From Patella vulgata (Eukaryota > Mollusca > Gastropoda > Patellidae): a DNA stretch of 64,000 nt. The notes below the pieces were generated by a model. It did not search any database, was not told where the DNA came from, and worked only from the letters and a program-made list of their open reading frames with translations. Position 1 is the first letter of the stretch, and each line of letters starts with the position of its first letter. Both the position numbers and the translations under genes were made by a program. This document shows positions 10,827-20,954 of the stretch, piece by piece. Location of the stretch: contig NC_065883.2 of assembly GCF_932274485.2 (NCBI RefSeq), positions 10,228,222 through 10,292,221 of the forward strand. Reading direction: 5' to 3'.

Positions 10827-10890
10827 CCTCTAGTCATTATCAAGCAATTATCATGTATATATTTTATCATTGCTTGATAATGACTAGAGG
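10827..10890. repeat. Perfect 22-bp hairpin
   Basis: CCTCTAGTCATTATCAAGCA with two more bases (10827-10848) is exactly inverted at 10869-10890, around a 20-base AT-rich loop. It may be the junction of two inverted repeat copies. Confidence 0.7.
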
Positions 10891-11519
10891 ACCCTAGATC
10901 AATTGTCAAAGGCTTAAATATATTTAACAATTATTATCACCCAATAATACATTCTACGGTAGATATCGCTTCTGTGATTAATTTCATAATCTACTGCATG
11001 AATTTGAATCTACATGAATTTGATTGGTCAGTTATAAAGCAACAGTTCATTTTTTATTAAAAGTAACTTCTTTTTTTATTAAAAATGAACTTTTTTTCAT
11101 TTAATTGACCTCGAAGGAAACTCTGGGTCGATATAAAGGACTTTGCAATGGTTGAATTGCTGTCAAAAAATGATGTATCACTACGCCATAATGTAATCAG
11201 CTGCAGTAAAAGTGAAATATATAGCAAAGAATTATATTTATTTATTTGTGCATGTAAGAAAGGATTGGGTGATAAATAAAATCTCCTACTCGTCTTTTAT
11301 CAGGGGGTCTTTCAAAGGATGTACATGAAATGAAATGGGGTTTATTGTTCGTCCAGTAAAAATATAGGCATTGATAGAATCATTTCCATGGATAACTCAT
11401 CCTGGCATTTTAAACATTGAGTTAATGCTACCTATAAAACACAAGACCAGAGGAACAGGTGCCAGATATTATTACTAAGGAATTGCGCCTGACAATCAGT
11501 CGTTGTTGTTTTTATTTTA

Positions 11520-11825
11520 GAGGAGAGCGAAAAAAAGCTCCCCTCAATTAACAAATTGAAAAAATCGCTCCCCTAAAAAAGCTCTCCCAGTTTTGATAAG
11601 AAGAGTGATTTAGAAATTAAGGAGAGTGATCTGATATTAAGGAGAGTGTTTAGTTGTGTGCATGAAGATCAATAACTGTATGTTAGCGGGGTCATTCCTG
11701 TTTTATAAATGATAATCCCCCCCCCCCACTCCATGACTTTGTAAAGGGGAGCAATTTTCAGTTTTAAGGAGAGGGAGAAAAACCTCCCCTCGGTTGACAT
11801 TCAGGTGTACAGCAGGTGCTAGAGA
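11520..11825. repeat. Dispersed repeat rich in CTCTCC / GGAGAG motifs
   Basis: Repeated GGAGAGTGAT and AAGCTCCCCT motifs alternate on both strands, ending near GAGCGATCGCTCACCTT. A diverged relative (AAAAGCTCTCCTGAGATTGG, then TTGCTCTCCTGGAAC and CAGCTCACCTG) lies at about 28005-28160. It is probably a MITE. It may also be part of the 3' flank of the minus-strand gene that ends at 11900. Confidence 0.5.
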
Positions 11826-11899
11826 GCGATCGCTCACCTTAAAAAACAATGACTGGACAAGGCCCGAAGTTTTGCCTGATAATGTCTGAGACTGGTACT

Positions 11900-13648
11900 T
11901 TATTTCCAGACTTGTGGATAACCATAATCAGTTCGTGTCTGAGGCGTATACGGATTAGAATAATTATTATATAAACGTAAAGTACTATTTTCTTCTTCAA
12001 GTTTTTTGATTTTTTCATGTAACTCGAGGTTTTCTTTTCCAGAATGAAGTAAGCCATCTTCTAATCTGCCTACTTTATTCTGTAAATCTTTTTCTTTAGC
12101 TTTAGCTTTATCAGTTATCTCCCTTTCTCTGTCACTGTCCCGTTTCAAGTATGAAATCTCCTCTTTCAATGACTCGATTTCTTCACTGTATGTCTCCTGT
12201 AAATTTTCTATCTTAGAATCATAATCTTGAGAAAATCTTTCTAACGCTTTTCCTTTTGTTTCTAATTCAAATGTCAATTCGCTAATTGTTGTCCTTAATT
12301 CTGAATTTTCTTTTTGTAAGTCTTTGACTTTGTCCGATTCGGCTCCACTTGATTCCTTCACACGATTGCTAACATTTTGTGACTGACAATCGTCACTTAG
12401 ACAAGATTCAGAGGATTTAAGTTCTCCTTCTTCAATAGTTGTATCATTTTTATCATCCAAAAAAGGAATATGTTTTTTTGAGGACTGATCACTTTTTGGT
12501 GTAGAATGTAGATGTATATTTTTATCTGTTTGATGGGTATCACTTTTGTATGGGCTTCGACGATTACTTTTGTATGGGCTGTGTCGGACACTTTTTTGTG
12601 GGCTACTAGAACTACTATCACTCCTACGTGGACTACGATGATCGATCTTTAGTGGGCTGCTACATGTACTATCACTTTTGCTTGGGCTACGATGGAAACT
12701 ATTTTGTGGGCTGTGACGTGTACTTCTGGCTGGACTGCGGCTTTGACGTTTGCTATGTAGATCAGAAGAAGTTTGCGATGTATCTACAACTACTCTTTTT
12801 GACTTTGTGTCCATTTTTTCAGTACTTGTTCGACTGTAGTCCTTGTCACATTTGAGATCATTGAGATTTTCCGACTTTTTTAATTTTTGAGCTGGTTCCG
12901 AACCTGATTTTTCATCTCTTTCTGAGTCACTATGTTTTTCTTGTCCAGAATTATCTAATTCCGAGCTTGATTGTTTCGATGATTCACAATTTAGTTTTCT
13001 CCACCTTCTTCTTGCCCGACGCAACTCCTGTCTTTTAGCCTTTTGCGTTTTGGCTTTGTCTATTTCTCGATCTACACTTTCCTCCATACTAGATTCACTG
13101 TTACTTTTGAAGTTTGTGGGTTTTTCTTTATCCTGGGATATTCGTGTAACCAAAGCTTTATCTCTTGAACTTGTTGAAGAAATCGCTAAGTCCATTAAAT
13201 CTGGTTGACCCTTCTCACTACTTTTTGAACGACTTCTTTGAAGTTTGGCATACGACTGAATATCGTGGTCGTACGAAGTTCTTTGAGAGCTGTTAATTTT
13301 GTCTTTGTTATATCGATCAGACCACGAGGACACATATTTGGACGAAGACGTCTCTGATTGTGAAGGACGAATAACCACACGCGCATCAGAACCAGTTTTA
13401 CTGCTCAGGTATTTACTGTTATTGCTTTCTCTGTGGGATGAATATCTCCCACTACTGTATGATTCGCTTTTCTTGGAAAAGTATCTGGAGTCCACATTAT
13501 GAGATTGAGATGACTTACTGTCTTTATGACTTCCAGTGTCTATTTTTGAATACTTTTCAAATTCCCTGTAATTTTTCTTTTTATGATGGATGGCTCCATT
13601 CACCAGTGAAGGAATAGTTCTGTTATTGTCATCATTACCACTGGACAT
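11900..13648 (-). CDS. Ser-rich coiled-coil protein, single exon
   Basis: A single uninterrupted 582-codon frame starting MSSGNDDNNRTIPSLVNGA. I do not recognise the family. Residues 30-300 are hydrophilic and Ser/Lys/Arg-rich. A stretch RRARRRWRKLN near residue 210 could be a nuclear localisation signal. Residues about 305-385 hold repeated Ser-Pro motifs (RRSPYKSD, RHSPYKSN), likely phosphorylation sites. IEEGELKSSES near residue 400 resembles the EEGE motif of some RNA-processing or histone-mRNA proteins, too short to assign. Residues about 440-562 form a heptad-rich coiled coil, followed by a Tyr/Pro-rich tail (DYGYPQVWK). The Kozak context (AAAGATGTC) is good. A poly(A) signal overlaps the stop (AATAAA at 11904-11899), and another lies at 11516-11511. 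A nuclear scaffold role is inference. Absence of introns in an intron-rich region is unusual. Confidence 0.8.
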   Translation of the reverse strand: MSSGNDDNNRTIPSLVNGAIHHKKKNYREFEKYSKIDTGSHKDSKSSQSHNVDSRYFSKKSESYSSGRYSSHRESNNSKYLSSKTGSDARVVIRPSQSETSSSKYVSSWSDRYNKDKINSSQRTSYDHDIQSYAKLQRSRSKSSEKGQPDLMDLAISSTSSRDKALVTRISQDKEKPTNFKSNSESSMEESVDREIDKAKTQKAKRQELRRARRRWRKLNCESSKQSSSELDNSGQEKHSDSERDEKSGSEPAQKLKKSENLNDLKCDKDYSRTSTEKMDTKSKRVVVDTSQTSSDLHSKRQSRSPARSTRHSPQNSFHRSPSKSDSTCSSPLKIDHRSPRRSDSSSSSPQKSVRHSPYKSNRRSPYKSDTHQTDKNIHLHSTPKSDQSSKKHIPFLDDKNDTTIEEGELKSSESCLSDDCQSQNVSNRVKESSGAESDKVKDLQKENSELRTTISELTFELETKGKALERFSQDYDSKIENLQETYSEEIESLKEEISYLKRDSDREREITDKAKAKEKDLQNKVGRLEDGLLHSGKENLELHEKIKKLEEENSTLRLYNNYSNPYTPQTRTDYGYPQVWK

Positions 13649-14200
13649 CTTTCTCAGTTTTGTATGATTCCAGTGTTATGGTGTTATATATTACTAATTA
13701 GCCCAGTTTGGCTAAGTTCATTGATTGAATCGGTATTTTATTTGGTTACAGAAGAATGTATCAACTAAAAGAAATACACAACCAAACTTCATTTATTTTC
13801 TTACGAAGTCTGCACTAAGAACTAGGGTTACACATACACACACACGGGTGTGTGTGTGGCCTTAATAGCTCACATATTTTGGCCATTGGGGCATTGGGTC
13901 AGCTGTGTCTTCATCGACATGTCACATACGGCATACGCATACGGTACCTTCTTGTATCTCACAATCTCAGCTAAAACACCGAGGCTAATTATTCCAAGGC
14001 ATGAACTATTCTCTCTCTGCGTTCACAGTTTGATAAATATGAGAATAATGTCAATGAAATCAGGATAGCTTTCAGATATCAAACTACAAACATAAAACGA
14101 ATTTTTATCCCAAAAGCAGAACACAACCGGAAGTAAAAACACACTCTTCCGTACGTAGAGACAGGACTAGTCCAAACAAGTTTAAATGGAGTTATCTCCC
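13649..14200 (-). promoter_or_regulatory. Probable 5' flank of the 11900-13648 gene
   Basis: No exon is seen. ACCGGAAGT at 14126-14134 is a consensus ETS/GABP site of the kind found in housekeeping promoters. It lies about 480 bp upstream of the ATG. A (CA)n/(TG)n palindromic microsatellite is at 13835-13858. Linking the ETS site to this gene is inference. Confidence 0.35.
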
Positions 14201-14306
14201 TTGATATATAAACTCATCAAACGAAAAGTGTTATAAAATGTTCTCGAAAGAGCAACAATATCGTGTCTTATGGTTATTCCCACCACTTCTTTCATTTCAA
14301 CTGATA

Positions 14307-15127
14307 GACCACTCGGACCAAACAAAAAGACTACCCGGACCATACGAAAAGACTACTCGGACCAAACAAAAAGACCACTCGGACGAATAATATTATTAAT
14401 TAATAATAAAGTGTTGTTTTATTAAATTCATAATTGTGTTTGTTTTAATAGGACTACTCGAACCAATAATAAAGTGTTGTTTTAATAAATTGATAATTGT
14501 GTTTGTTATGCATCTGTTTTCTTTAAAATAATAAAGTGTTATGTACTTCCCCGTGGTATGTATGAAGCACGTATCAAAGAAAATCAGTTAAAACAACGAT
14601 AAGTGAGTAGTGATTAATTTGTATATATCTGTACTCACCTGTGTTACTAGCTGCAATATTTGTGATAATAATTTCTTTTTAACGGCTACAATGGGAAATT
14701 TAACGAAGTTATGGGCCAGTAACTTTTTTGTAGTCAAATGACTACTGTGGCTGGAGCAAGACGGAAGACATCAGTAGTAGTAGTGGAACTATTTCTACCG
14801 TGTTAGGCCTACATGCTAATCAAATTGATGAAGCACATCAAAGAAAAACAATTAAATCGTTGATGCATATGGTCCGAGTAGCAAAGATAAATACTGGCCG
14901 AGTGGTACTGGTCCGAGTGGTCTTACAATATAAATTAATTGGTGCATATAAATTGTTGATGCATATGGAGATGGTCCGAGTAGCAGAGATAAATACTAGT
15001 CCTAGTGGTCTTACAATATAAATTAATTGGTCCGAGTGGTCTTTTGGTTTGGTCCAAGTAGTCTTTTGGGTTGGTCCGAGTGGTCCCTCTTTTGGTCCGA
15101 CTGGTCTTTTTTTTGGTCCGAGTGGCC
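14307..15127. mobile_element. Foldback element with repeated CACTCGGACC sub-terminal motifs
   Basis: The left end carries four tandem versions of ACCACTCGGACCAAAC within about 90 bp. The right end carries about eight inverted versions (TTTGGTCCGAGTGGTC) between about 14870 and 15127. The centre is AT-rich with an AATAATAAAGTGTTGTTTTA direct repeat. A clear target duplication was not found. There is no coding frame, so it is non-autonomous; the superfamily is unknown. Confidence 0.7.
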
Positions 15128-15574
15128 TGGATATCGTTTGGATTTCACCACTTTTTCAAGGGAGATAACTCTTTTTCTTTTGGAGTGCAGTTAATTTAAA
15201 GGGGCAGCGCCGCGTTTAAAAAGACAAAAATATATGAATGAGTAACACACTAAAGTCTGGATATTTCAAATGCACCAACAAATTATAGTTTGTTCATATA
15301 CTGAGCCACAATAGAAACCAATTTGACTAGAACTGGAGGTTGTTTATTTTTGGCTGGAGGAGGGAAGCATAATCATGAAGCTGAGCAATTTTGTCTGGAC
15401 ATTGGCTGACACACAAGAAAACCAACAACATATGGAGGTCATAACAAAAGTGAATGTTCTGTCATGCTGTCCAACATTTGTTGTTGTTCTTAGCTTTTAG
15501 CATCCACTTCCATCAAAGGTGATATCACAGACAAGTTGTCTTATTTTCATTTTTATTATCTTAGTGCACTCGCA
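15128..15574. other. No feature recognised
   Basis: No exon or known repeat could be supported. Confidence 0.4.
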
Positions 15575-15680
15575 AGCCACATATGCTCACACCAGGGATC
15601 AAACCCACAACCGCAAGACAGAGGTGACCGGCTAGTTAGAGTTCTAAGCGCGACACTCTAGGCCATCCCAATTCCCCCTG
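15575..15680 (-). repeat. tRNA-like SINE head, third type
   Basis: On the minus strand GGGATGGCCTAGAGTGTCG resembles an A box and GGTTGTGGGTTTGATCCC a B box, with spacing as in SINE heads. Body and tail do not match SINE-A or SINE-B. It is too irregular for a functional tRNA gene. Confidence 0.45.
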
Positions 15681-15737
15681 TCCAACACAGGATAATCAGT
15701 GAGAAATAGTGTCAGCAATTATGAAGCCATATACCGG

Positions 15738-15989
15738 CATAGGCGTACGAGCTGGGGGGGGGGGGGCGCCCCCCCCCCCCATTTTGGGCACCAAATGCTG
15801 GGAAAATTTGGGCACACAATTGTACTTTGTAAAAGTTGTATAAAAAAATATTGTGTTCTTGAATGTGTCCAAATTAACAGCGAATTTATTATTATTATGT
15901 AACATACTAAGAACCTAACTACATTTTTTGGGCACCAACCACCACCGCCCCCCCCCCCCCACAGTCAAAAATTTCCCCGTACGCCTATG
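15738..15989. mobile_element. hAT-like MITE with 8-bp target duplication
   Basis: Ends are CATAGGCGTACG and its exact complement. Immediately outside lies the direct repeat TATACCGG (15730-15737 and 15990-15997), an 8-bp duplication as made by hAT transposases. Next to each end are G-runs and C-runs. It has no coding capacity. Confidence 0.8.
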
Positions 15990-15997
15990 TATACCGG

Positions 15998-16490
15998 ACC
16001 TGTCCACACTGGAAGCCATACGGTACATCAAGCTTGCTGGTAGTTGGATAATGTGCTGGTTTTGTCAAGTTGACATATTGAGGTTTTGTGAGGCCCTAGA
16101 TCAAAATATTTCATGGGGCCTATTACACAGGCATCCATCCATCCATTACAGTGGTATATTATGTAGGTACTTATACATGTGTTGCATTAGTTTGCATTTT
16201 TTGAACCAAGCGAGAGCTTAGGGAAACGGAGAATGATTACGCATAGGGCCCCTAAAAGCACAGGGCCTTAGGCCATGGCCTAGTAGGCATGTGCCTTAAT
16301 GCAGCCCTGCATATCTTTGTGTCTACTACAGAATTTGAGAACTTTTACTTACCTTTCCTTTATAAAAGTCACATTTTTGGGGCGACAACTGCTCCACAAA
16401 AAACCCCCAAAGTATTTTAATCAGACTGGATCTGGTGTTGTTACATTCAGAATTCCAAGATAAATGTGTAGCCTATAATCGTCCATTTTT
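15998..16490. other. No gene recognised
   Basis: A piece near 16215-16300 (GGGCCCCTAAAAGCACAGGG, then CCTTAGGCCATGGCC) looks repetitive, but no family is assigned. No exon is supported. Confidence 0.35.
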
Positions 16491-16491
16491 A

Positions 16492-17445
16492 AATGAAATG
16501 AAATGAAATGTGGTTTTATGGCACGTCAGCACCAACTGGGCTATATTGCGCCAAACATATGGTGAATATTACGAGACAGGCTTAATTATATCACAGAAAA
16601 ACATTATATGCATAAATAAAAACAATATCACAGTTAGTAAAATTAAAAATAAAATACAACTTTTATGCATATAAATATTAAATACAAAAATGAAATGATA
16701 TATATATATATATATACAATGAAAATTTATGATAAAATCCTGTCTCCTTTAAAAAGTCTAACACTTTAATATATAAACCCGGTTGGGCAAACATGTGATG
16801 TAATGACTGACAACGGTAAAAATTCGATCTAATATCCTTGAAATGCTTGCACTCAATGAGAATGTGCTTGACTGTCAAAGGAACATGACAGTGTTCACAT
16901 TCTGGTTGAGGCTCTCGCTTTAAAATGAAAATATGAGTTAAAAAAGTATGACCAATGCGAGAGCGACACAAAACAACTTTATCTCTCCTGTTAGTTCTAT
17001 AGGAGTTGGGCCAGTCTCCTAAGAGAGGCTTAATGTGATGAAGTTTGTTTGTGTCTGCAAGATCCCAAGACCGTTGCCAGCGGTCATATATAAAAAAGTT
17101 AATCGACGATTTAAAATCGGAGAAAGGTAAAAGAAATTGTGATATGGGAAGATCTAAAGCAGACTTGGCAGCTAAGTCTGCTTGATCATTCCCTTTAATA
17201 TCAACATGACCGGGGAGCCAGCAAAGGACGGTGTCCTTGCCGTTAAACTCGTGTGATAGTAGCAGACGATAAATGCCCGCCACTAAAGGGTGTACAAGCT
17301 GCTTATTATTTATTGCCTGCAAAGAGGACAAAGAATCAGTAAATATAATGTGTTTTAAAGATGAAGAGGATTTAATGAACTCTAAAGCCCGAAAGATGGC
17401 CTGTCGTTGCTCGACTACAATAGCCTCGAATATATAATAGACCCT
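16492..17445 (-). mobile_element. LINE 3' end: RNase H domain, zinc-knuckle region and 3' UTR
   Basis: On the minus strand the frame from about 17440 to 16678 reads EAIVVEQRQAIFRALEF, then IIFTDSLSSLQAI and LCWLPGHVDIKGNDQADLAA. This is an RNase H fold with its acidic residues and the GHxxIxGNDxAD motif. It continues RSRIGHTFLTHIFILKREP, then CEHCHVPLTVKHILIECKHF, the Cys/His region at the end of ORF2 in I/Jockey-type LINEs. The 3' UTR runs to a CATTTCATTTCATTTCATTT tail at 16510-16491. The reverse transcriptase and endonuclease are absent, as is usual for 5'-truncated copies. Clade placement is by motif only. Confidence 0.85.
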
Positions 17446-17765
17446 AGTGTAATAGTCGACAGTTCTGTGCCCTTACCACTCGACTACTTCAGCTCCGAAT
17501 AGTTGAGGAGTTCAGATCTCTCGTTGCTCGACTACAGCAGCTTCGAATAATAGAAACTAGTGAATCCAGTTTAATATTCAAGAGTTCAGTGCCCATTACC
17601 ATTTGACTAGCTCAGCCCTGACTACTGAGAATACAGTGTCCTTACCGACTACCCATCCCCAAACATAATAGAGCCTGGTGTAGTACCGGGGCCAAAATAG
17701 TTGAAGAGTGCAATGCCTTTACTGTTCTACTACTCAGGGGTGTATATTATTCCACAATATGCCTT
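17395..17765. repeat. Degenerate tandem repeat, about 110-bp period
   Basis: Blocks such as CTCGACTAC, CTTCGAATAATAG, AGTTCAGTGCCC and TTACCACTCGACTAC recur at about 110-bp intervals with much divergence. The left edge overlaps the 5' end of the truncated LINE, so the LINE may have been inserted into or cut by this array. Confidence 0.5.
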
Positions 17766-18011
17766 CTGTTCTTCCTCACATCCTGCCCCTAAAACCTGCA
17801 CTTTTCTTAAATGAAATATTTTATTTTTTGGGGACAAAGTGATGACAATATCCTTCCACACACTACCCGCTTCTTTATTGCTGTATTGATCTACCGTAAC
17901 ATAGAACTATAGAAGTACTTCTACTTTATCTACTTTAATCTACTTTAACAGGATGAAACAAGTGTGACACTCGTCTACCGCATCCCTGAATAGTTGAATA
18001 GTATGGTGCTC

Positions 18012-18640
18012 TTAAAGGGGAAGACAACGATTTTCAACAAGGTTTCCATAAATTTTAAATATATATTGATAAATAATCCCCTCTGTAACACAAGCAAAAA
18101 AGTTTTTTGTAAGCGAGAAATTAATTTTTATTAAACCGGAATTGACATAGTTCAACACGTTCACTGGTCTCTATAGTAAGCATACAGATTTGGCATAAGT
18201 TTACTCCTGTATTGTGTTAACGCGTCGTCCTTTGGCCAAAAATCTGATCAAATGAGTTGTTTATTAGGATATTATAAACACGGATTTATGTTTTTTTTAA
18301 CGTTTAGTACACAAAGCCGTAGCGGAAATTCTCTCATACTGAATTGTATAGGATGATCCGCAACACTAAGGACCACATAACCCTTCAGCATGACCTACAG
18401 AAACTTGAAATCTGGGCCCAGACATGGGGTATGCGTTTCAACGCTAAAAAATGTTATGTACTACGTGTCAATCCAAAGTCTTCACACTTTTACCAATTAG
18501 ACGGTATCTTCCTCCAGGAAGTCAATAACAACCCGTACTTGGGACTGACTTTTTTGCTTGTGCTACAGAGGGGATTATTTATCAATATATATTTAAGGTT
18601 TATGGAAACCTTGTTGAAAATTGTTGGTCTTCCCCTTTAA
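18012..18640. mobile_element. TTAA-3 element with long inverted repeats and an internal LINE piece
   Basis: Both ends are TTAAAGGGGAAGAC and the inverted repeats extend about 70 bp (TTTTCAACAAGGTTTCCATA, then AATATATATTGATAAAT). Both ends sit on TTAA, as with piggyBac-type or Kolobok-type targets. Between the arms lies a reverse transcriptase fragment at 18344-18545. A second copy begins at 34417, and a short internal piece is at 22778-22815. Confidence 0.8.
18344..18545 (+). pseudogene. LINE reverse transcriptase fragment
   Basis: The frame reads RMIRNTKDHITLQHDLQKLE, then WAQTWGMRFNAKKCYVLRV and NPYLGL. This is the part of a non-LTR reverse transcriptase just after the catalytic ADD motif (the WA..WGM.FN..KC and YLG motifs). 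About 65 residues remain; catalytic residues and both flanks are absent. It is framed by the inverted repeats of a DNA element. Confidence 0.8.
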
Positions 18641-18963
18641 CGCTTGACTATTGTGACCCCTAATATATACATATATAATATATAATACATCCTGGTTAAC
18701 CAAGTGCAACAATTAGTCAAGAGAATCAATGGCGGGTAGGAAAAACATGTAACATCAGTCTAGGTTCAAAATGAATCAATATCTTTATTTGTCTGACAGA
18801 ACATTGATAACAATAGAATTATTAAGATAAAAAAAAATCGCATTGTTCAACATAGATTTACATAAGGCCACAGCTAATTGATTTTCTGTTCTTTGGAAAA
18901 AATCAAAAGTACCTGCTTGTAAAATTGTTTTCTTATTTGTTTGGCGAAAAAGACTTGTCTAAA
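18641..18963. other. No feature recognised
   Basis: AT-rich DNA between the TTAA-3 element and the next SINE. Confidence 0.4.
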
Positions 18964-19226
18964 AGAGAGAGGGAGAGAGAGAAATGAGGTTTAACATCCA
19001 CTTGACACAAACTAGGTCATTTTGGGACTAACACATGGTTCAATTTTATTTCAATAATTCGCTTGAGAGTAGGGGTCTTTAGCAGTTGGAGGAAACCGGA
19101 GGACCCAGAGAAAACCCACGAGGTTGGACAGGCGACCCTACTCCTTGTCACATACAACCGGGGATTCGAAATTAAGCCAGTTGACTCAGTGACAGACCTC
19201 ATGATACAGCCCGCGCATGCTAACCA
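18964..19226 (-). repeat. SINE-A copy, head truncated
   Basis: It begins (plus-strand reading) with an AGAGAGAGAG run and continues through GGAGGAAACCGGAGGACCC, then CCGGGGATTCGAA. The A-box part of the tRNA head breaks off after GCATGCTAACC. Confidence 0.85.
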
Positions 19227-19790
19227 TAACCATAAGGCAAACATTCTTGACTTAAACCTGAGAACATTTTGTGAAACCGGAGCTAGATTTGATTTGTAAT
19301 ATTTAGGCTGATTTAACTTGTAATTACCTAAATAATTCAAGTGAATTACTCAGAGGGTAAATTCCACAGAAGGTCAATCTCAGAGTCAGTTGTTCCAGGC
19401 CAGAAAACCATGACTGGAAGAGCATGTCCTACCAGATGGTAAATTTACCTTTTTGTGACATTACATTGGTGTACATGCACCTCCCAACCATACTACTGAC
19501 ACTGTAAATTTACCTTATTTGTGACATTACATTGGTGAACATGCACCTCCCAACCATAGACTACTGACACTTTTTGTTTGGCTTTTACATTTTATAAACC
19601 AATATATAAAATTAAGATAATCTGCCCCACACTCTTAACTCAACTCCATGTATATTCATTATTATTTCCTATAACTTTGGTATGTTATTTTGAGAACAAT
19701 TCCTCAGACTAGACCCATTACTGTTTTAATACCTAGTGATCTTTCCACTAGGATTCTATGACTGGGTAATGTGAATTTCTAAATATATAT
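19227..19790. other. Short direct duplication, otherwise no feature
   Basis: A sequence of about 60 bp (TAAATTTACCTTTTTGTGAC, then ATTGGTGTACATGCACCTCC) is repeated at 19440-19497 and 19504-19560. No gene is seen. Confidence 0.5.
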
Positions 19791-20038
19791 AGAGAGAGAG
19801 ATGGGGTTTAACATCCATTCCACACAAACTAGGTCATTTCAGGACTAACACATCATTTAATTTTATTTCAATAAATCGCTTGCGCATAGGGGTCTTTGGC
19901 AGTGGGAGGAAATCAGAGGACCCGGAGAAAACCCACAAGGATGGGGACAGGTGACCTTACTCCTTGTCACGTATAACCAGGGAATCGAAACCACGCCAGC
20001 TGACTCAATAACATGCCTTATGATACAGCCCCCCCCCA
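19791..20038 (-). repeat. SINE-A copy ending in a C-run
   Basis: Starts AGAGAGAGAGATGGGGTTTA and keeps the body and B-box (GGGAATCGAAACCACGCC). The A-box end is replaced by CCCCCCCC next to a TTAA-1 fragment (about 20040-20098). Confidence 0.85.
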
Positions 20039-20398
20039 AGGCCTAAAGAAAGACCTGCAATATGCAGATGTAGCTCTTGAATAAGCCTGTTTAAATTACT
20101 AAATGCCAAGGAATCAATTTAAGCCTATCAATGATTGCTTGTAAACGGATGTTTGTTACACATGAATTGAAACAGCATACAATACAGATCAAAACTATTG
20201 TTTATTGGGGGGTTTTTTGGTGCAAAAATGTAAAAAAAAACCTCATGAACAGCAAATGTTCATTGACTGAGAATTCATGCTCAAAACAAGGGGATATAGT
20301 ATCCTTTGCACCTTCTTAAAATCATTATGAATCTGGGTCAACAATTTAAAACAAATAAAAATTAACAAAAAATTTACAATAGCTTATTAAATAATGAT

Positions 20399-20954
20399 TT
20401 AAAGATGCATTATGTAAGCGCTAGGCCTGTCTATTGTAGGTCACTTTTTTGCTTTATAAAATGAAAATGAAATGAAATGGGGTTTAATATAATATCCTAC
20501 TGTTCTTCTTCAACTGGGCTAATGAATACAGGCATACGCCATGCAGTGTGCTATGAGGGGAATTTTGCCCAGGTAGCGGCACTATGGCCTACTCTTATAT
20601 CGAATTCCAACTGCCAAGGGATCTTTTACTTGCACACAATGTATACACGGGAGCTTGATTTTTCGTCCTATCTGAACAACTAGACAACTGTCCTTGTCCG
20701 GCGCTACGTCCTGCACCACTTTTTGCTTTATAAAAAGGATTAATTAGGCATATATTCACACAAGCCCGTATCAACGATCGTCAAGTAGTTGTAATATTTA
20801 ATGGATTAGAACACTGTCACGACTTAATAATTTAAAATGGATAATCAAGACTTCAATTACATAATAACTTCGACAAGAATAAAATAATTTAAATGAATTT
20901 TACAATATATTTTCAATCAGCACTTTATCTAAATCTTACATAATGCAACTTTAA
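20399..20954 (-). mobile_element. TTAA-1 MITE interrupted by SINE-B
   Basis: The left end TTAAAGATGCATTATGTAAG and the right end CTTACATAATGCAACTTTAA mark a complete element about 280 bp long. A SINE-B at 20462-20719 splits it, so the MITE is the older insertion. Confidence 0.8.
20462..20719 (-). repeat. SINE-B copy with 16-bp target duplication
   Basis: 5'-truncated SINE-B whose A-rich 3' tail (ATGAAAATGAAATGAAATGG in plus reading) touches the direct repeat TTTTTGCTTTATAAAA. That repeat occurs at 20446-20461 and 20720-20735. This is the signature of target-primed reverse transcription. Confidence 0.9.

Noticed and set aside
12628-12855. Plus-strand frame rich in Tyr, Cys and Asp
   Set aside because: Antisense shadow of the Ser-Pro repeats of the 11900-13648 gene.
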